Shown here piece after piece: positions 24,701-36,700 of a stretch of DNA of 64,000 bases. The notes under the pieces were generated by a model. That model had not been told where the DNA came from. It made no database searches and was given only the letters and a program-made list of their open reading frames with translations. The position numbers and the translations under genes were made by a program. The stretch comes from Nematostella vectensis (lineage: Eukaryota > Cnidaria > Anthozoa > Actiniaria > Edwardsiidae). Positions within the stretch are counted from its first letter, which is position 1. Each line of letters starts with the position of its first letter. The stretch is from assembly GCF_932526225.1 (NCBI RefSeq), contig NC_064037.1, forward strand, positions 13,653,703 through 13,717,702, in the 5' to 3' direction.

Positions 24701-27665
24701 TGTTGCACTTTTCTAGGCCACAACTAGGCTTGGCAACAAATTCAAAGTCTGAATCCACTTTCACCCTGTCTGAGTTGCTGTCCTTTTTGCTGGGCTTATT
24801 GTCGACAGTCAAGGTTTCCACAAGCAGTGCATGTGACAGAGGTCCAGTAAGTCGAAAGCGAACAAAGTCGGACCTCAAAGATCGCACTGTCAGACCATCA
24901 GCACTTGCTAAGCTTTCGTCCCTATTGGCATCTTGTGCAGTGTCCTCATTGTTCGATCCATTAGAAGGATCAGAGTTTGAATTGTTGTCTTGTTCAACAG
25001 TTGTTCTAGCCACCTTTTGACAGGCACAAACAATAGCATCAGAAGCTTCATGGTAACAAGCAGGGTGGACCCAAATCCAAAGCACAGATTTGTCACTTTC
25101 TTGGCAATTATTGTGACCATCTTCTTGGCTAATGCAAGATTCCCTCTGTGCACTGGAGGTGTGATATGGAGCTGTTGTTGGTCTCCACATGAAGCTAACA
25201 GGGCCTATGGCATGATAAGGGTATTGGTCTGTCTGGTACATTATGGTATGACCTTCTTTCGACTTGTCCAGGAATTGTTCAGAAGCCATGCTTGGACCTG
25301 AAAAGTCCAATATCATTGAGCATTAGGGTATAAGCTGGAGCATATGTTTCATGGAAAGGTTGGTGGTAGCTAATATGAAGGTTACAAAATGGTCAACATA
25401 TAGGGGCTCTATGACATTGTCAACATATAGGGGCTCCATGACATGGTCAACATATAGGGGCTCCATGACATATCCCAACCTCCTCACTTTCTTTATAATC
25501 ATGAGAGTTTGGAGGGGCTGGAGAATAAAAGTAATTCAAATTGACAAATTGACAATCTAACTAACAGCATAATATTTTATATAGTACCATGATTCACTGC
25601 GGGGTATTTTATTTCAGGGCTTTCATTAGGCCCTGGCGGCCGGCGGAAGTGCCAGCTATTTTCCACTAAGCCCCGGCTACTCTTTTTTTTTAAAGTCGAC
25701 TTAAGTTTTAACTAAAAAGAGAATCACTTCCACCCCCTACTTATCAATCTCAACCGCCTAATATAAAGTTAAAGAAAGCCTTGTATTTCATCACTTTTAT
25801 AGCTCTAAATACCTGTATCAGGGCTAGTGATTCTTTTCATAGCTGATACAATGTCCTCATGTTTCCCAGTAACTTCAGTGCAGCAATAGTAGGATATATC
25901 CTGCAAGACACAAGACACACATATTTATGGAGCCTGTCTTGTGGACATTATGAAAATACAAAATAAGCTTCACTTGAAAGCAAAACCAATAATACATGAT
26001 GGAAAAGTGTATTAGAGATAACTATTAACTGGGGAAACAACAAGACAGATTGTTCCAGCTCAAAATGAAGATAACCCAATACTAGTGTACCTAAAAATAG
26101 ATTGCTACAGCAAGCATGGAGTGTTACCTGTAATAAACAGTTATGTGTGACAGCCCTGTGTGCAGCCTTGAAGCTTTTATCCATCGGATTCTCAGCTAGT
26201 CGGTAACCCCATTTTTCTACCATTTTCATCCTCTTTGCATGCCATATATGAGTTTCCAGCCACATGTGCTGTCTCTGCCTGCGGCTATACTCTTCCATAA
26301 GGTTGCTGGTCTTGCGGCGCTGGCGTCTGCTCTTTTTCTGTGTGGTAGTCTTTGGTATCATCTGAAAAATGGTAATATAAATTTAGGCATTGCCTTAGAG
26401 CTCTTAACAACAAAATCTTTGCTTATTTTTACTTAATAATTAAAGAAATATTAAATATTATATTTCTGTTTTTGATGACGTCAACGATTTCACAGATCAT
26501 GCGACCAGCTTGTTATACCCCCTTCCCCTACCCTTGACATCTACATGACACATAACACGTTTAGTTGTCATACAATGTTTCGACGTCAGGATAGTTTTAC
26601 TTTTAGTGATGTCATGAATAACGTCACATGAGCATCTCGTTGCACCCAACTTGAAACATACATGACACCTACTGAGTTTGGTTGTCAAACGTTTCTTTAA
26701 TGACATTATATATTTTTTTATTTTGATGATGTCAGCATAATTTTGGTTCTAGTGACCTCGTTGATGACGTCAAAAATCACAAGTTTTGCACCTCCCTTGA
26801 CACATAAATGACACCTGCCAAGTTTGGTTGTCATACAATGTTGTTTGGGAACGGACGAATGGATGGACGGGCATTGTGTCAAGAAAACTCGAGTCGATGT
26901 GTTACCAATATTTGTTACCATATTTCTTTTGTATACTACTTTTTCTTAGGTATGGCGCTTCACGCTGGTTTCCAAATTTTGTCACTGTCAGCAAAATTAC
27001 TATCAATTTTTGCACAACCCCTATGGTCCTGGGGAAGTGTGTAGCAGGCGCGTACACAGGATTGGATGAGAGTGGGTGTGCAGTCATAGGTATCATATGG
27101 AATAAGCATAGTTTTTGAAGATTCCTTAATAAGAAATGACCCATATTTTCGACGCCAAGGGGGGTGCGCTCACCCTGCCCCTGTGTACGCGCCTGTGTAG
27201 AGCACTTTTGAACCAGAATCTGTCTCAAGGGGGGTGGTGTTGACTTTTTGTTTAACTCTTAGACTTTAACTCTGTTTTTCCATTTTAATTTTAGCCTGTA
27301 AACAGTACTGTCTTTAAACTAACTATTTGCAAGAGACCGTGCAAACAATCTTTTACCTCTTTCGCAGCCTGTTCCCTTAGCCTGACAGGCATTCTCTTCA
27401 CGTCGTGACTCGCAGCTCGTCTCCGCATATGTTTAGGAGGTGCTTGGAAAATTCTCTTTCTAGTCCGTCCGTCCGCTTCCTTCATGTTTCGCACCATTTC
27501 TCGCAGCTCTAGAGCTCTCGCTTCGGCAAATTCTCCCACGTTGATACCTCTTGCTACACAAGTGACTGATGGGGAGGCAGACGAAGGGCTCGGTACACCT
27601 GGAGACTTTCTTTTTCGGCTCAAAACCTCGGAGCTTTGCTCCACGTGCGGTTTCTGGTCCGCCAT
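21742..27665 (-). CDS. POP1: Ribonuclease P/MRP protein subunit POP1
   Basis: Seven exons on the minus strand: 27665-27357, 26361-26128, 25900-25813, 25297-24672, 24508-24340, 24228-23980 and 22769-21742. They join in phase to 901 codons. POP1 is the large scaffold protein of RNase P and RNase MRP, which process tRNA 5' ends and pre-rRNA in the nucleus. Exon 1 holds the POP1 N-terminal signature (INVGEFAEARALELREMV, then HMRRRAASHDVKRMPVRLR), continued in exons 2-3 (HIWHAKRM, DISYYCC). The POPLD region crosses exons 6-7 (VPVLLVQQPG, then GYGSGWDLILPSGWAMAFW near residues 560-580). The conserved C-terminus ends VLVRNKASLQYRLAHISVL. The ATG at 27665 is preferred to an upstream in-frame ATG at 27713 because of its AAGATGGCGG context. 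Length is close to that of vertebrate POP1. Introns hold a SINE and MITEs. Confidence 0.96.
22863..23111 (+). mobile_element. tRNA-derived SINE in POP1 intron 6
   Basis: The head has an A-box-like TGGCCCAGTGTG (22864) and a B-box GGTTCGATTCCC (22918-22929), the internal RNA polymerase III promoter spacing of tRNA genes. A tRNA-unrelated body follows, ending in AAGCGCTATATAAATGC and a T-rich tail. That tail type is shared by many marine-invertebrate SINEs. The tRNA part is not a plausible functional tRNA. Confidence 0.8.
23261..23501. mobile_element. MITE with TACACCTATT inverted ends, in POP1 intron 6
   Basis: The left arm (TATACACCTATT, then AACGTTGTCAGCACAAATG, then CAAATGGCGGTTCT) is mirrored by the right arm ending AATAGGTGTAT, with about 60 bp of imperfect inverted repeat. 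Partial copies of one arm occur near 19570, 31600, 60424 and 60824. Confidence 0.7.
23787..23945. mobile_element. Decayed copy of the CGCGTACACAGG MITE family, in POP1 intron 6
   Basis: The body CAGTCATAGGTATCATATGG...GATTCCTTGATAAGAAATGAC matches the better preserved copy at 27045-27195. It has a run of about 15 G near 23808-23824. The ends are degraded. Confidence 0.65.
25387..25470. repeat. Tandem repeat of about 27 bp, three copies, in POP1 intron 3
   Basis: Three copies of GTCAACATATAGGGGCTC followed by (T/C)ATGACA(T) lie about 90 bp upstream (in the sense of the gene) of POP1 exon 4. They do not touch the splice site. Confidence 0.85.
26470..26850. repeat. Degenerate duplicated repeat with TGACGTCA words, in POP1 intron 1
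   Basis: Two or three diverged copies of a segment with GATGACGTCA, ACATGACACMTA and GTTTGGTTGTCATACAATG occur near 26475-26590, 26640-26700 and 26760-26845. Confidence 0.55.
27045..27195. mobile_element. 151-bp MITE, near-intact, with 5-bp target duplication
   Basis: The ends CAGGCGCGTACACAGG and CCTGTGTACGCGCCTG are perfect inverses. TGTAG flanks both sides (27040-27044 and 27196-27200) as a target site duplication. There is no coding capacity. It lies in POP1 intron 1. Relatives: 9457-9797, 20088-20235, 23787-23945 and 44327-44476. Confidence 0.88.
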
Positions 27666-27762
27666 CTTGTTTAGTGGCATTATTTTTCTTAGGGGACGGG
27701 AGGGGGAAAACATACAAGATTGAAATGTGCTATGGTATCCCTGTGGTTACGAATAAACAAAA
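27666..27762. promoter_or_regulatory. 97-bp divergent start-to-start interval between POP1 and the TBC-like gene
   Basis: The two start codons point away from each other with only 97 bp between them, so a shared bidirectional promoter is likely. Both ATGs sit in an AANATGGCGGA context, close to the YY1/TISU consensus (translation initiator of short 5' UTRs). That fits very short 5' UTRs starting inside this interval. No TATA box is evident. Confidence 0.6.
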
Positions 27763-30700
27763 ATGGCGGATAAGAAGGGTTTACAGTGGCTTTCGGAGGC
27801 AAAAGCCGAAATCGCTGCTACGGACGAGTGGAAAAGACTGACCTTGGAATTAAACGAAGCCGTTCAACAGCATCTTACCGAAAATCATGTTTCATACTTT
27901 GCAGACCTTACAAACGTGGAGAAACTAGTGTTTCTTAATCGAGCCTCGAAGCTTGTCAAAGACGGGTCCAGGTACACAGATGTTGTTGCTATGGTTGGCA
28001 GAACAGTAGATCGATGTGTGAACGAAGCCATATTAGGAGAACTTATGAGTCCGCACAATGACAGAACTAAAACTCAACTTTTAATGGATTCAACTTGTGA
28101 TGCTTGTGTCAATATATTACAGAAATGGCCAAGTCTAAAACCCAAACTGTTCTCAAATCTAAACCGACCATTGCCTCCAAAACTAAGGAAGATCATTTGG
28201 AAAATGTTTCTTGACAAACCAAGCATAAATGACGACTATATTCTCAAGAAAAAATCTAAATCTACACAGGCCTTGCAACACGAGTCAGTGATCAAGCAAA
28301 GATCTGAAGCCTTTTTGTTATCGGAGCAAAAATTCCAGGCATTGTCCATGGAAACTAAAACATACCTTGTAGATGTGATGACATCCAGCCTTGTTTATTA
28401 TTCTCAGATATCAAGTAATCAGTCCCATACATTAGGAGACACAGAATATATGCTTGCTATTCCTTTTATAGAGGTGTTTTTATCAGACATGAACATAAAA
28501 AAGGATCAAAATGGGAAGGAGTTACTACAAGCTACTGCTCAATTTGTTGAGGTCTTCACCAATTTCATGGAAACCAGACCCCTTTATTTGAAAGATTCTG
28601 GCTCCATGGTATGTATCTCACAAGTAGTAAGTATAAATTGAACCAGAATTGGTGGATTGTATCATCTCTTATAACCCCTATGTAATTTGGTTTCAGTTTG
28701 TTTTGTTTCACCAGCCAGTGCTCTGTTGCTTTTAAAAGTTTAGAGATCAACAAAAGTATTTCCTTTGAAATAGAACTGAGGAAGAGGGAGCCTGAAAACG
28801 AGACAAGAGAGAACCTGCAATAAGCACCCCAAATTTTTGTCTTCAGCATTAAGAAAAATGAACACTCTTTTCGATTGGTTGATTATCATTCAAAGTTCAG
28901 AAAATGAACACTCTTTTCGATTGGTTGATTATCATTCAAAGTTCAGAAAATAAATGCTCTTTTTGATTGGTTGATTGTCATTCAAAGTTCAGAAAATAAT
29001 CACTGTTTTTGATTGGTTGATTTTCATTTAGCATACAGAAAAGGAACACTCTTTTTTTGATTGATCGGTTGATTGTCATTCAGTATACAGTAAATGAACA
29101 CTCTGTTTGATTGGTTGATAAAACATTTTAACACTCGTTTTGCATTTTGCTTGTCTATTCCTCTTTGATTAGCCAATGAGGACAAACAACATTGACAACA
29201 TCAGAAAGGGGATCTCATCAGGGGGTGTTTTTCAAAAAGACATGAGATTTCACACAGGCTTAGACAGGGGAAGCATCTAAGGGGCTTGCCTTTCCCCAAT
29301 TGATTAACATAGAATGATCATTTTGTTATAGGAATTTCATTCTGCTCTGAAACAAGTCGGAATTACCATGGCAACTCTTTTAGAGCAATGTGATCTTCAA
29401 TTAGCAACATTTCTTCAGAAGGCATTAGCAGAAGGTAACACATGTTCATATTATTTTGCATAAGAAATCATTTTTTATACATTAATTGATCCCTTTCATT
29501 TTCTGGTCTATATGTAAGTGCTCTCTTTTCTAGTAGTAGATTCCTCTACATTAAATATTTATTGAGTTACTATTTTTTATTTAAGATCAATATGTATGTT
29601 TGATATAAAAATTTGTCAATGAACAAACAACACCAGGCTGGGTTAAATCCACCAGGAATCCTATAGATAAACATGGCAGCCTTAAGGCCCTGCCATGAAC
29701 ACTGAATGTGGTCGCATGACCGCTGGTTTAAATTACTAACTTGGCCCTATCATACTATGGCACCAAATATTTAAAGCATATCCCTATTAATTTGTATCCC
29801 CATTCACAGGCTGTGATGGTTTTCATTGACATGGTGGTCGATCATTCAAAAGTTTGGCTTATTATCTGGCCTGTTTTTTTTTATTGTGTTTATAATTGAT
29901 AGATGGGTCTCAAACACTGCAAGGCTGTCTGTCTGTGCTTGTCAGGGCATACATCAGATCAATGTTTGTAGGTAAGAAAAAATTACCATTTGGTACGGAA
30001 TATAATACTGTACCTAGAACAAGATTTCCTCAGTAGTATGTTAAACAATAACTTCTCTTCTTACTATGTAGGAGGTCAAGAACTTCTTGTTCATTTAGTT
30101 CTCAGCGCAAGCAAATACATATGGCACAGGAATGACCGCACTAACAATCTATCCTTTAGCTGTTCTTAAGGATTTCTTTATTTTATAATTTTTAATTACA
30201 TACATTTCCCATGTTTTGGGTTTGTCCCCCTTAATTATATTCAAGTACTCTCCGCTCCCCTCACCTTTCCAAAGTGCGGCCAGTAGGAGTGCAGGGACAT
30301 TACCACTTCAGCATCACCTTTTTAATTGACGTTTATTTGTATTAACTTCACTATGGAACCAGGTTCAGAGCAAGGGACCAGTAGTGGATCTAGGGGGGGT
30401 TAGGGGGTTAACCCCCCTCTGCCTTAAAGCCATATGTAACAAAAAAATAATTCCCCCCCCCCATTTGTCACTGAACCCATTCCCCCCCCCCCTTCAGCAA
30501 AAAGCTAGATCCACATCTGTTGACTGAAAGGAATTGTACTGAAGCAAGCAGTTAGAGTACACAGAAATGTTGTAATATAAAGCAGGGGCGGATCTAGCTT
30601 TTCGCTAAAGGGGGAGTTTGGCTCAGTGACAAAGGGGGAGGGTGTAATTTTTTTGTCACATATGGCTTTCTGGCAACCCAAAGGGGAGGTTTAAGCCCCC

Positions 30701-33700
30701 TAAACCCTGCCCCTAGATCCGCTACTGAAAAGCGAGTTATAGGAACCATTCAAGTCATTACAATACAAGGAGGGTCACATTTTCTTCCCTCTGTCTGTAC
30801 ATTGATATTTATTGTGTTTCCATGTTTTTTTTTCTCCCTAGGCTATGTCAGTATGGATGTTTTATGCTATATTTGGGACCAGTATGTTATTAGCATCAAG
30901 TACCCCAAGTTCCAATCCATCCCAACATTTGCTGTTGCTTTGCTTCTTGTTCTAAAGACTCACCTGCTGGCATGTAAAAATGTAAGAACTGAAAATTGTA
31001 GCAATTTTATTGTGTTTAAACTCTCACATTACATACATTTAAGGACAGACCATTTGATATTTGATGGGGCTAATTTTGTGTTGCTTGAGAATTCGAGGAC
31101 ATTTTTGCTGCTAGATGTTTTTCCCAAAAAAATGTGACGATTTTTTCTGCCCATCATAGCTTGCTCATTTTTTTTAGGGGGGGGGGAGGGGATCATTATT
31201 TTGAGTCATGTTGAGATAATACTGTTCCTAAGGAAGAAGCATTCATAGATGTGTTTTGCGATCACTTTTTGTATTGAAATATTTTTGCCTGGACGCATCT
31301 TCTGTCGTCATTCTACTGAATTTGGTCTTTCCGTTTGTCTCTCTATATTTTTTTTATAATTGTCCGTTCCTCAGCCAAGCCTAGTCACTGGCATTTTTCT
31401 TGGGTTTCCAGTGTTTTGTAGATTAACTGTGAGTAAGTGGGACTGGGTATGAGCTCTTAAAACCTATACACAAGTTATACTCACCACAGGGAGACAGCCC
31501 CCAAGTTATGCTCAATGTGACCATTTTCCTTAGAAAGTAGATATCTATAATTCAGTTATGCTAACATTTACACAATTAAACCCAGTTGATAATTATACAT
31601 ACACATATTTTTAAAACGTTGTTAGTGCAAATGACAAATGGAAAATTGCAAATCTACTAACAAAAATTTACATTAGGTCTTGTATTTTTTGGTTAATTAG
31701 TAATATATTTCCTTTAATTTAATTACATTTCCTTTGTTAATTCAGAGAAGGCAATTAGAAGATGCACTTTTCCAAGGAGCAAAGGAAGTAAAAACGCAAG
31801 AGCTTCAAAACATTGTAAGTCATTCTAAACTTGTCTTATTTTAATCAGGAAGTTGTGAGTTCTTATTGGCTGTTGCCCGAAGTTGTGTCTCCATTCTCTG
31901 ACAGCTCCCTGTTTTAATATTAAATATGATGTTAAGTTAACGTTGTTCTGAGATTTGCTAGGCATTTCCATAGTCCATGCAAGTGGTGTGGGGCAAAGCT
32001 AGGGGCCTCATGCAGACTTTCTCTCAAAGAAAACCCAAGTGAACTGCACCCACTTATTGTTATTGTTTTAGGTTCATGACCATTTCCTAAGTGGCTGGAG
32101 GCAGTTGATAGAGGAGGAGGTTGGCGGTTCAGAGTTACCTCTTGTGGACCCTATTGCCAGTGAGTAGCCACCTTACATTGTGATTATGCTATAACAGTGA
32201 CATTTCGTATCTTCGGATTTACCTTAGAGAGTATTAATTAAATATCCTGACAGAGGGGAGGGAAGATTTTGATGCAGAAAACCTAAAAATTCCAACCCCC
32301 CCCCCCCCCCCCCTTCAGCTGTTTTTCCCCCAATCCCCAAGAATTCAGTAGAACTTATGAAACAAAAAACAGTTCTGTGGGTAATTTTACAAAATATTTT
32401 GTTGTAACAACTTTGGGATAAGTTTACACAATATTTTGTTGTAACAACTTGGGGGTAATTTTACACAATATTTTGTTGTAACAACTTGGGGGTAATTTTA
32501 CACAATATTTTGTTGTAACAACTTGGGGGAAATTTTACACAATATTTTGTTGTGATACGTAGCTCTTGGGGGTTGTGAACCCTGGGCGTGGTGGCTCCAT
32601 GATGCACCCGTGCCCCGTCAGTACCCTGGGGATCGCCGTGCAGCGCGGGAGAAAAGAGAAGCAGATCGCTTGCAGAGAGCCCAAGAGAAAAAGTGAGTTA
32701 TCTCACTGCAAATCATCTAAACCAATAATATATTATTCATTTATTGCACATGATCAGCTTCAATTCTTAATAAATAGACTCATTTTGGTACAAATATTCC
32801 AATATTCCCTTTTCTACCATCTTTATATAGAAATATCCCCACCTCCAATCTTGTTGTGGCATCTATAGTGAGATGTTGGTGATGGCAATACTGATAATGA
32901 TGGCTATGATGATGGCGATAATAAAGATGATCGTGATGGCCGTGGTGTTGAAAATGGTGATGTTGATGACGATGATAATGTTAAAAAGATGATGATTATA
33001 TGATAGCCACTATCAGCAACAACTACTGCCTTCTTGATTCTCTTGGCCAGGTCTTATTGTCGGTCCACTTGTGTTTTCTGTTGTGCTATCAAGTTTGAGG
33101 ATTATTTCCTCTGCCATTTCGTGGAACACTTCCTTGACGTTTATATTTTTCTTGCAACTCACTTCTTTGAAGCGCAAGTTGTGCTCTGCTGCGAACTTAA
33201 GAAACAAACTATTAGAAAAGTGATATGTAATGGCATTTTTACATGTGTTTCCTGGGTTGGCTCCCCATAGCCTCCCGTGTCTCAGGCCAACCATAGGCAA
33301 GGGGGCGTAAGGGGGCCACGAAAACCGCAAAACCGCACCGAAAATAAGAAAAATAAAGAAGAAACGCATCAGAGTTTTGCAAAAAAAGGGAGAGCTCTTT
33401 GTTTCAAGGAACCGAAAGAACGCAAAACCGCACCAAAAAGAATTATCTAAACCGAAAAAAACTGTACTAATTTTAGGACAAAACCACATCACCGCAAATC
33501 CTTACACCCCCTGCATATAGGGAATCCCGAACAAACCGCCAGCGTTTGATATGTGTTGTATTTGAGGGCGGGCATTGTGAGTACCCGTCATATGTTATTT
33601 TTGCTTGTTGTGAGTTTTACTATGCTCAAGGGTTATCGTCCTGACCTCTTCGCCCTGTTCTGTTGTGACTTCCCGCTTGTTCTGTTTATGACACTCGTTA

Positions 33701-36700
33701 CCAACAAGTACAACCACGACGTCATCGTCTGAGTTCTTAGAAAAGATATCATATATTTAGATTACAATTCAAGTCAACGATTAATGGATAAAATGGAATG
33801 GTAGAGAGAAAAGATATCACATATATTTAGATTTCAATTTAAGTCAACGGTTAATAGATATAATGGAATGGTAGAGAGAAAAGATATTATATATTTAGAT
33901 TTAAATTCAAGTCAACGGTTAATAGATATAATGGAATGGTAGAGAGAAAAGATATTATATATATTTAGATTTCAATTCAAGTCAACGGTTAATAGTTATA
34001 ATGGAATGGTAGGAGAAAAGATATCACATATATTTAGATTTCAATTCAAGTCAACGGTTAATAGATATAATGGAATGGTAGAGAGAAAAGATATTATATA
34101 TTTAGATTTAAATTCAAGTCAACGGTTAATAGATATAATGGAATGGTAGAGAGAAAAGATATTATATATTTAGATTTAAATTCAAGGCAATGGTAAATTA
34201 ATAAAATAGTTGAGAGAAGAATTCCAAATTCCCATCGGGCTCTAGTCTTGAGAGATTTCTGCTTGAAGTGGATCAGACACAGGCTCCTGGAAATATGCCA
34301 GTTGTAAGCTTGAAGATAAAACGGGAGTAGCCAGAGGGGTGGCCTAGCACCCAAAAATACAGTAAACGTAAGAGACATTATTTGAAATACAGGAGAAAAC
34401 GCCTTGAAGGTCCTTTTGGGCCCCCTCCTGTTAAAAATCCTGGTTACGCCGCTGAAAAATTCTTCCTGTAAGGATAAAGTATTTAATAAGAGCTCTTTAA
34501 AGTGCAGTTTTCCAGATCTAGGCAAGACCTATGCTCGAAGATCCACCGCGTACTTTGTATTGCCACGGGAAATCGCACCGGAAAGACTTCCTGTGGTAAG
34601 GACTTTTGGGGAGTGCTGCAAAGACTGCTGGGAAGCCGAGCACAGGCAAGACCAGGCCACGTGTCAAATACGACCAGGGAATGGGGCCTCAATGTTTAGG
34701 GTCCATGACCAATGCTCCACTACCGACGGAGCACAAAAATGGCATGAAATTTTCCAATTCTTAATATATAGCTCAAGTTTCCGCATACAAGGAGTTCCTC
34801 TGACAAAAAGCTTAATTCCAAATTTTAAAGAAATTTAGAAGATATGAAATTTAGATATTAACGAGCAAAGTTGGCTTAATTTCTGATCAGAGCCCAACTT
34901 CTCCCTAAAAACGAGGAGAATTCATACTTTGAACATTTGAAAATTTCACTTCAAGCCTCATATCTCGAAGACGAATCCATTAAAAAAAACACATTTTGAT
35001 CTTATTTTGGAAAACTTGCCATTTTTTTTTTGCTCTGTCGCCACTGGCTATCGTTGGGACTGATTGTTATATATTACTAGCCTATCACCTTACCTCGTTT
35101 ATGTTTTTTATCCACATCTGGACGCTGTCAAACGTCTTGGCATTCGTGACGTCATAGACAAGAATTACCCCCTACAACCATTCAAGCTATTACTATGCAC
35201 CATCTGACACTTACAATTGGTCAGACTGAGGATTTGGGAATTCTAAAGTGTGGTAGTAAACCGTGTTTTTGTATGCAAGCTTTTTACATTTTACACCTAG
35301 AGGGTTGATGTTCGGGGAGACGGCAGTTCTGACAAAGGTAACTCCAGGCAACGTAGGACCGTTAGTTGCGAGCGCGAAGGAGGTGTGTGTTTTGGTTAAA
35401 GAAAAGGTGCGATTTCTTCAAGCGCTTTCTACCCTTCACAATTCGTCATTTTTTGTCCAAAACTGCACTGCGGACAAAGATACTATCTTTTTTCTCGTGG
35501 TGTATACACACATTCGTGGTGACAAGACCAAACAACTGCCTTTCTGAAAAATCATCAATCACGATCGAGCCATTTCAAAAGGAAATAAATTCTACAGAAC
35601 ACCACTACAGAATTACTGTTAGCTATTGTTGCATAGTTAACTATGACTGTTGGAAGCAATCCAAGCAAGAAATATGGTTACCATGGAACCACGATAGTAT
35701 GTGGTCGTCACGCTGCGAAACCTTTCTAGACCCGCGGTATTCCTGTGGTAGAGAAAAATAAGTTCATTTTAGAGTATTTCCCGTCTCACATTTGTTGGCA
35801 TCCCCCCTCCCCCCCCTCTTTCCATATATTGATAACGAAAGAAAACGTGTGCTTGAGGTTTTAAAAGTTAAAAAGGTCATGAAAGATAAAATATATGTTG
35901 ATGAAAGACTCCTTTTCAAAACCTAATAAATCCTCCTATAACAGAGCAGAGGGAGGTCGCTAAATTTATATATGACTGTTTTTTATCTAGGGATGGGTAG
36001 TCTAAAAGTAGCTGGACTCTTGTATTACTTGTTTTTTTATATATTAATGTTTGTTAGCGTGACAGCCATGTACTTGTGTGTATAAGCTGCTAATATCTAG
36101 CTATTATATCTATCTAACGAGAGACTATCTTCCAATAACTCACCATATTTGCAATGTTATTTTCCTGTTGTTTATCTTTATCGTCTTGGACAAGAAGTCA
36201 TTCGCTGAAAAAATATGACATTGACCCTTAAACCCATGGTTTTCCGCATAACACGGATTCGCATATTAAACGGTCAATCTCCGACATTACTACACGGTAG
36301 TTAAGTCAACCAGTCTCGCTATTTTTCTAATAGTGTAGCTGTGTAGCTTTGATATTGTTTGCCTGTATTCCTTGCATCCTCTACTCACCGGCAGTCGGCA
36401 TTTGCTGTACAATGCTCTCTTGACCAAGAAATGTCAGGAGTAGTTTAGTTTTTCCTACATTTGAGTCGCCAATGAGGAGGACTTTGAGCAAGTAATCTTG
36501 TTTTTTCCTCGGTTTCATGTTCATGCTTGTGAAACCGGAAGATATTTCTGCGGATTTCTAGCATGTGACTTTTGTCACGCCCGACATAACCGTCACACTA
36601 AATGGCTTGCATACAGCTATTTCAATAAACGTTGTCCAACAGCGCTCTGCCGCACGCGCCCATACCGCGAGGTGGTATGGGTAATATATGTTGCATAAAT

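Noticed and set aside
33196-33492. N-terminal extension of the last Rab-like frame
   Set aside because: The upstream part of this frame is intronic; the acceptor at 33195 restores the Rab alignment exactly.
34404-34838. 144-codon plus-strand frame in the Rab-like intron
   Set aside because: No recognised domain, no matching splice phases to the host gene, and part of it lies in dispersed-repeat-like sequence.
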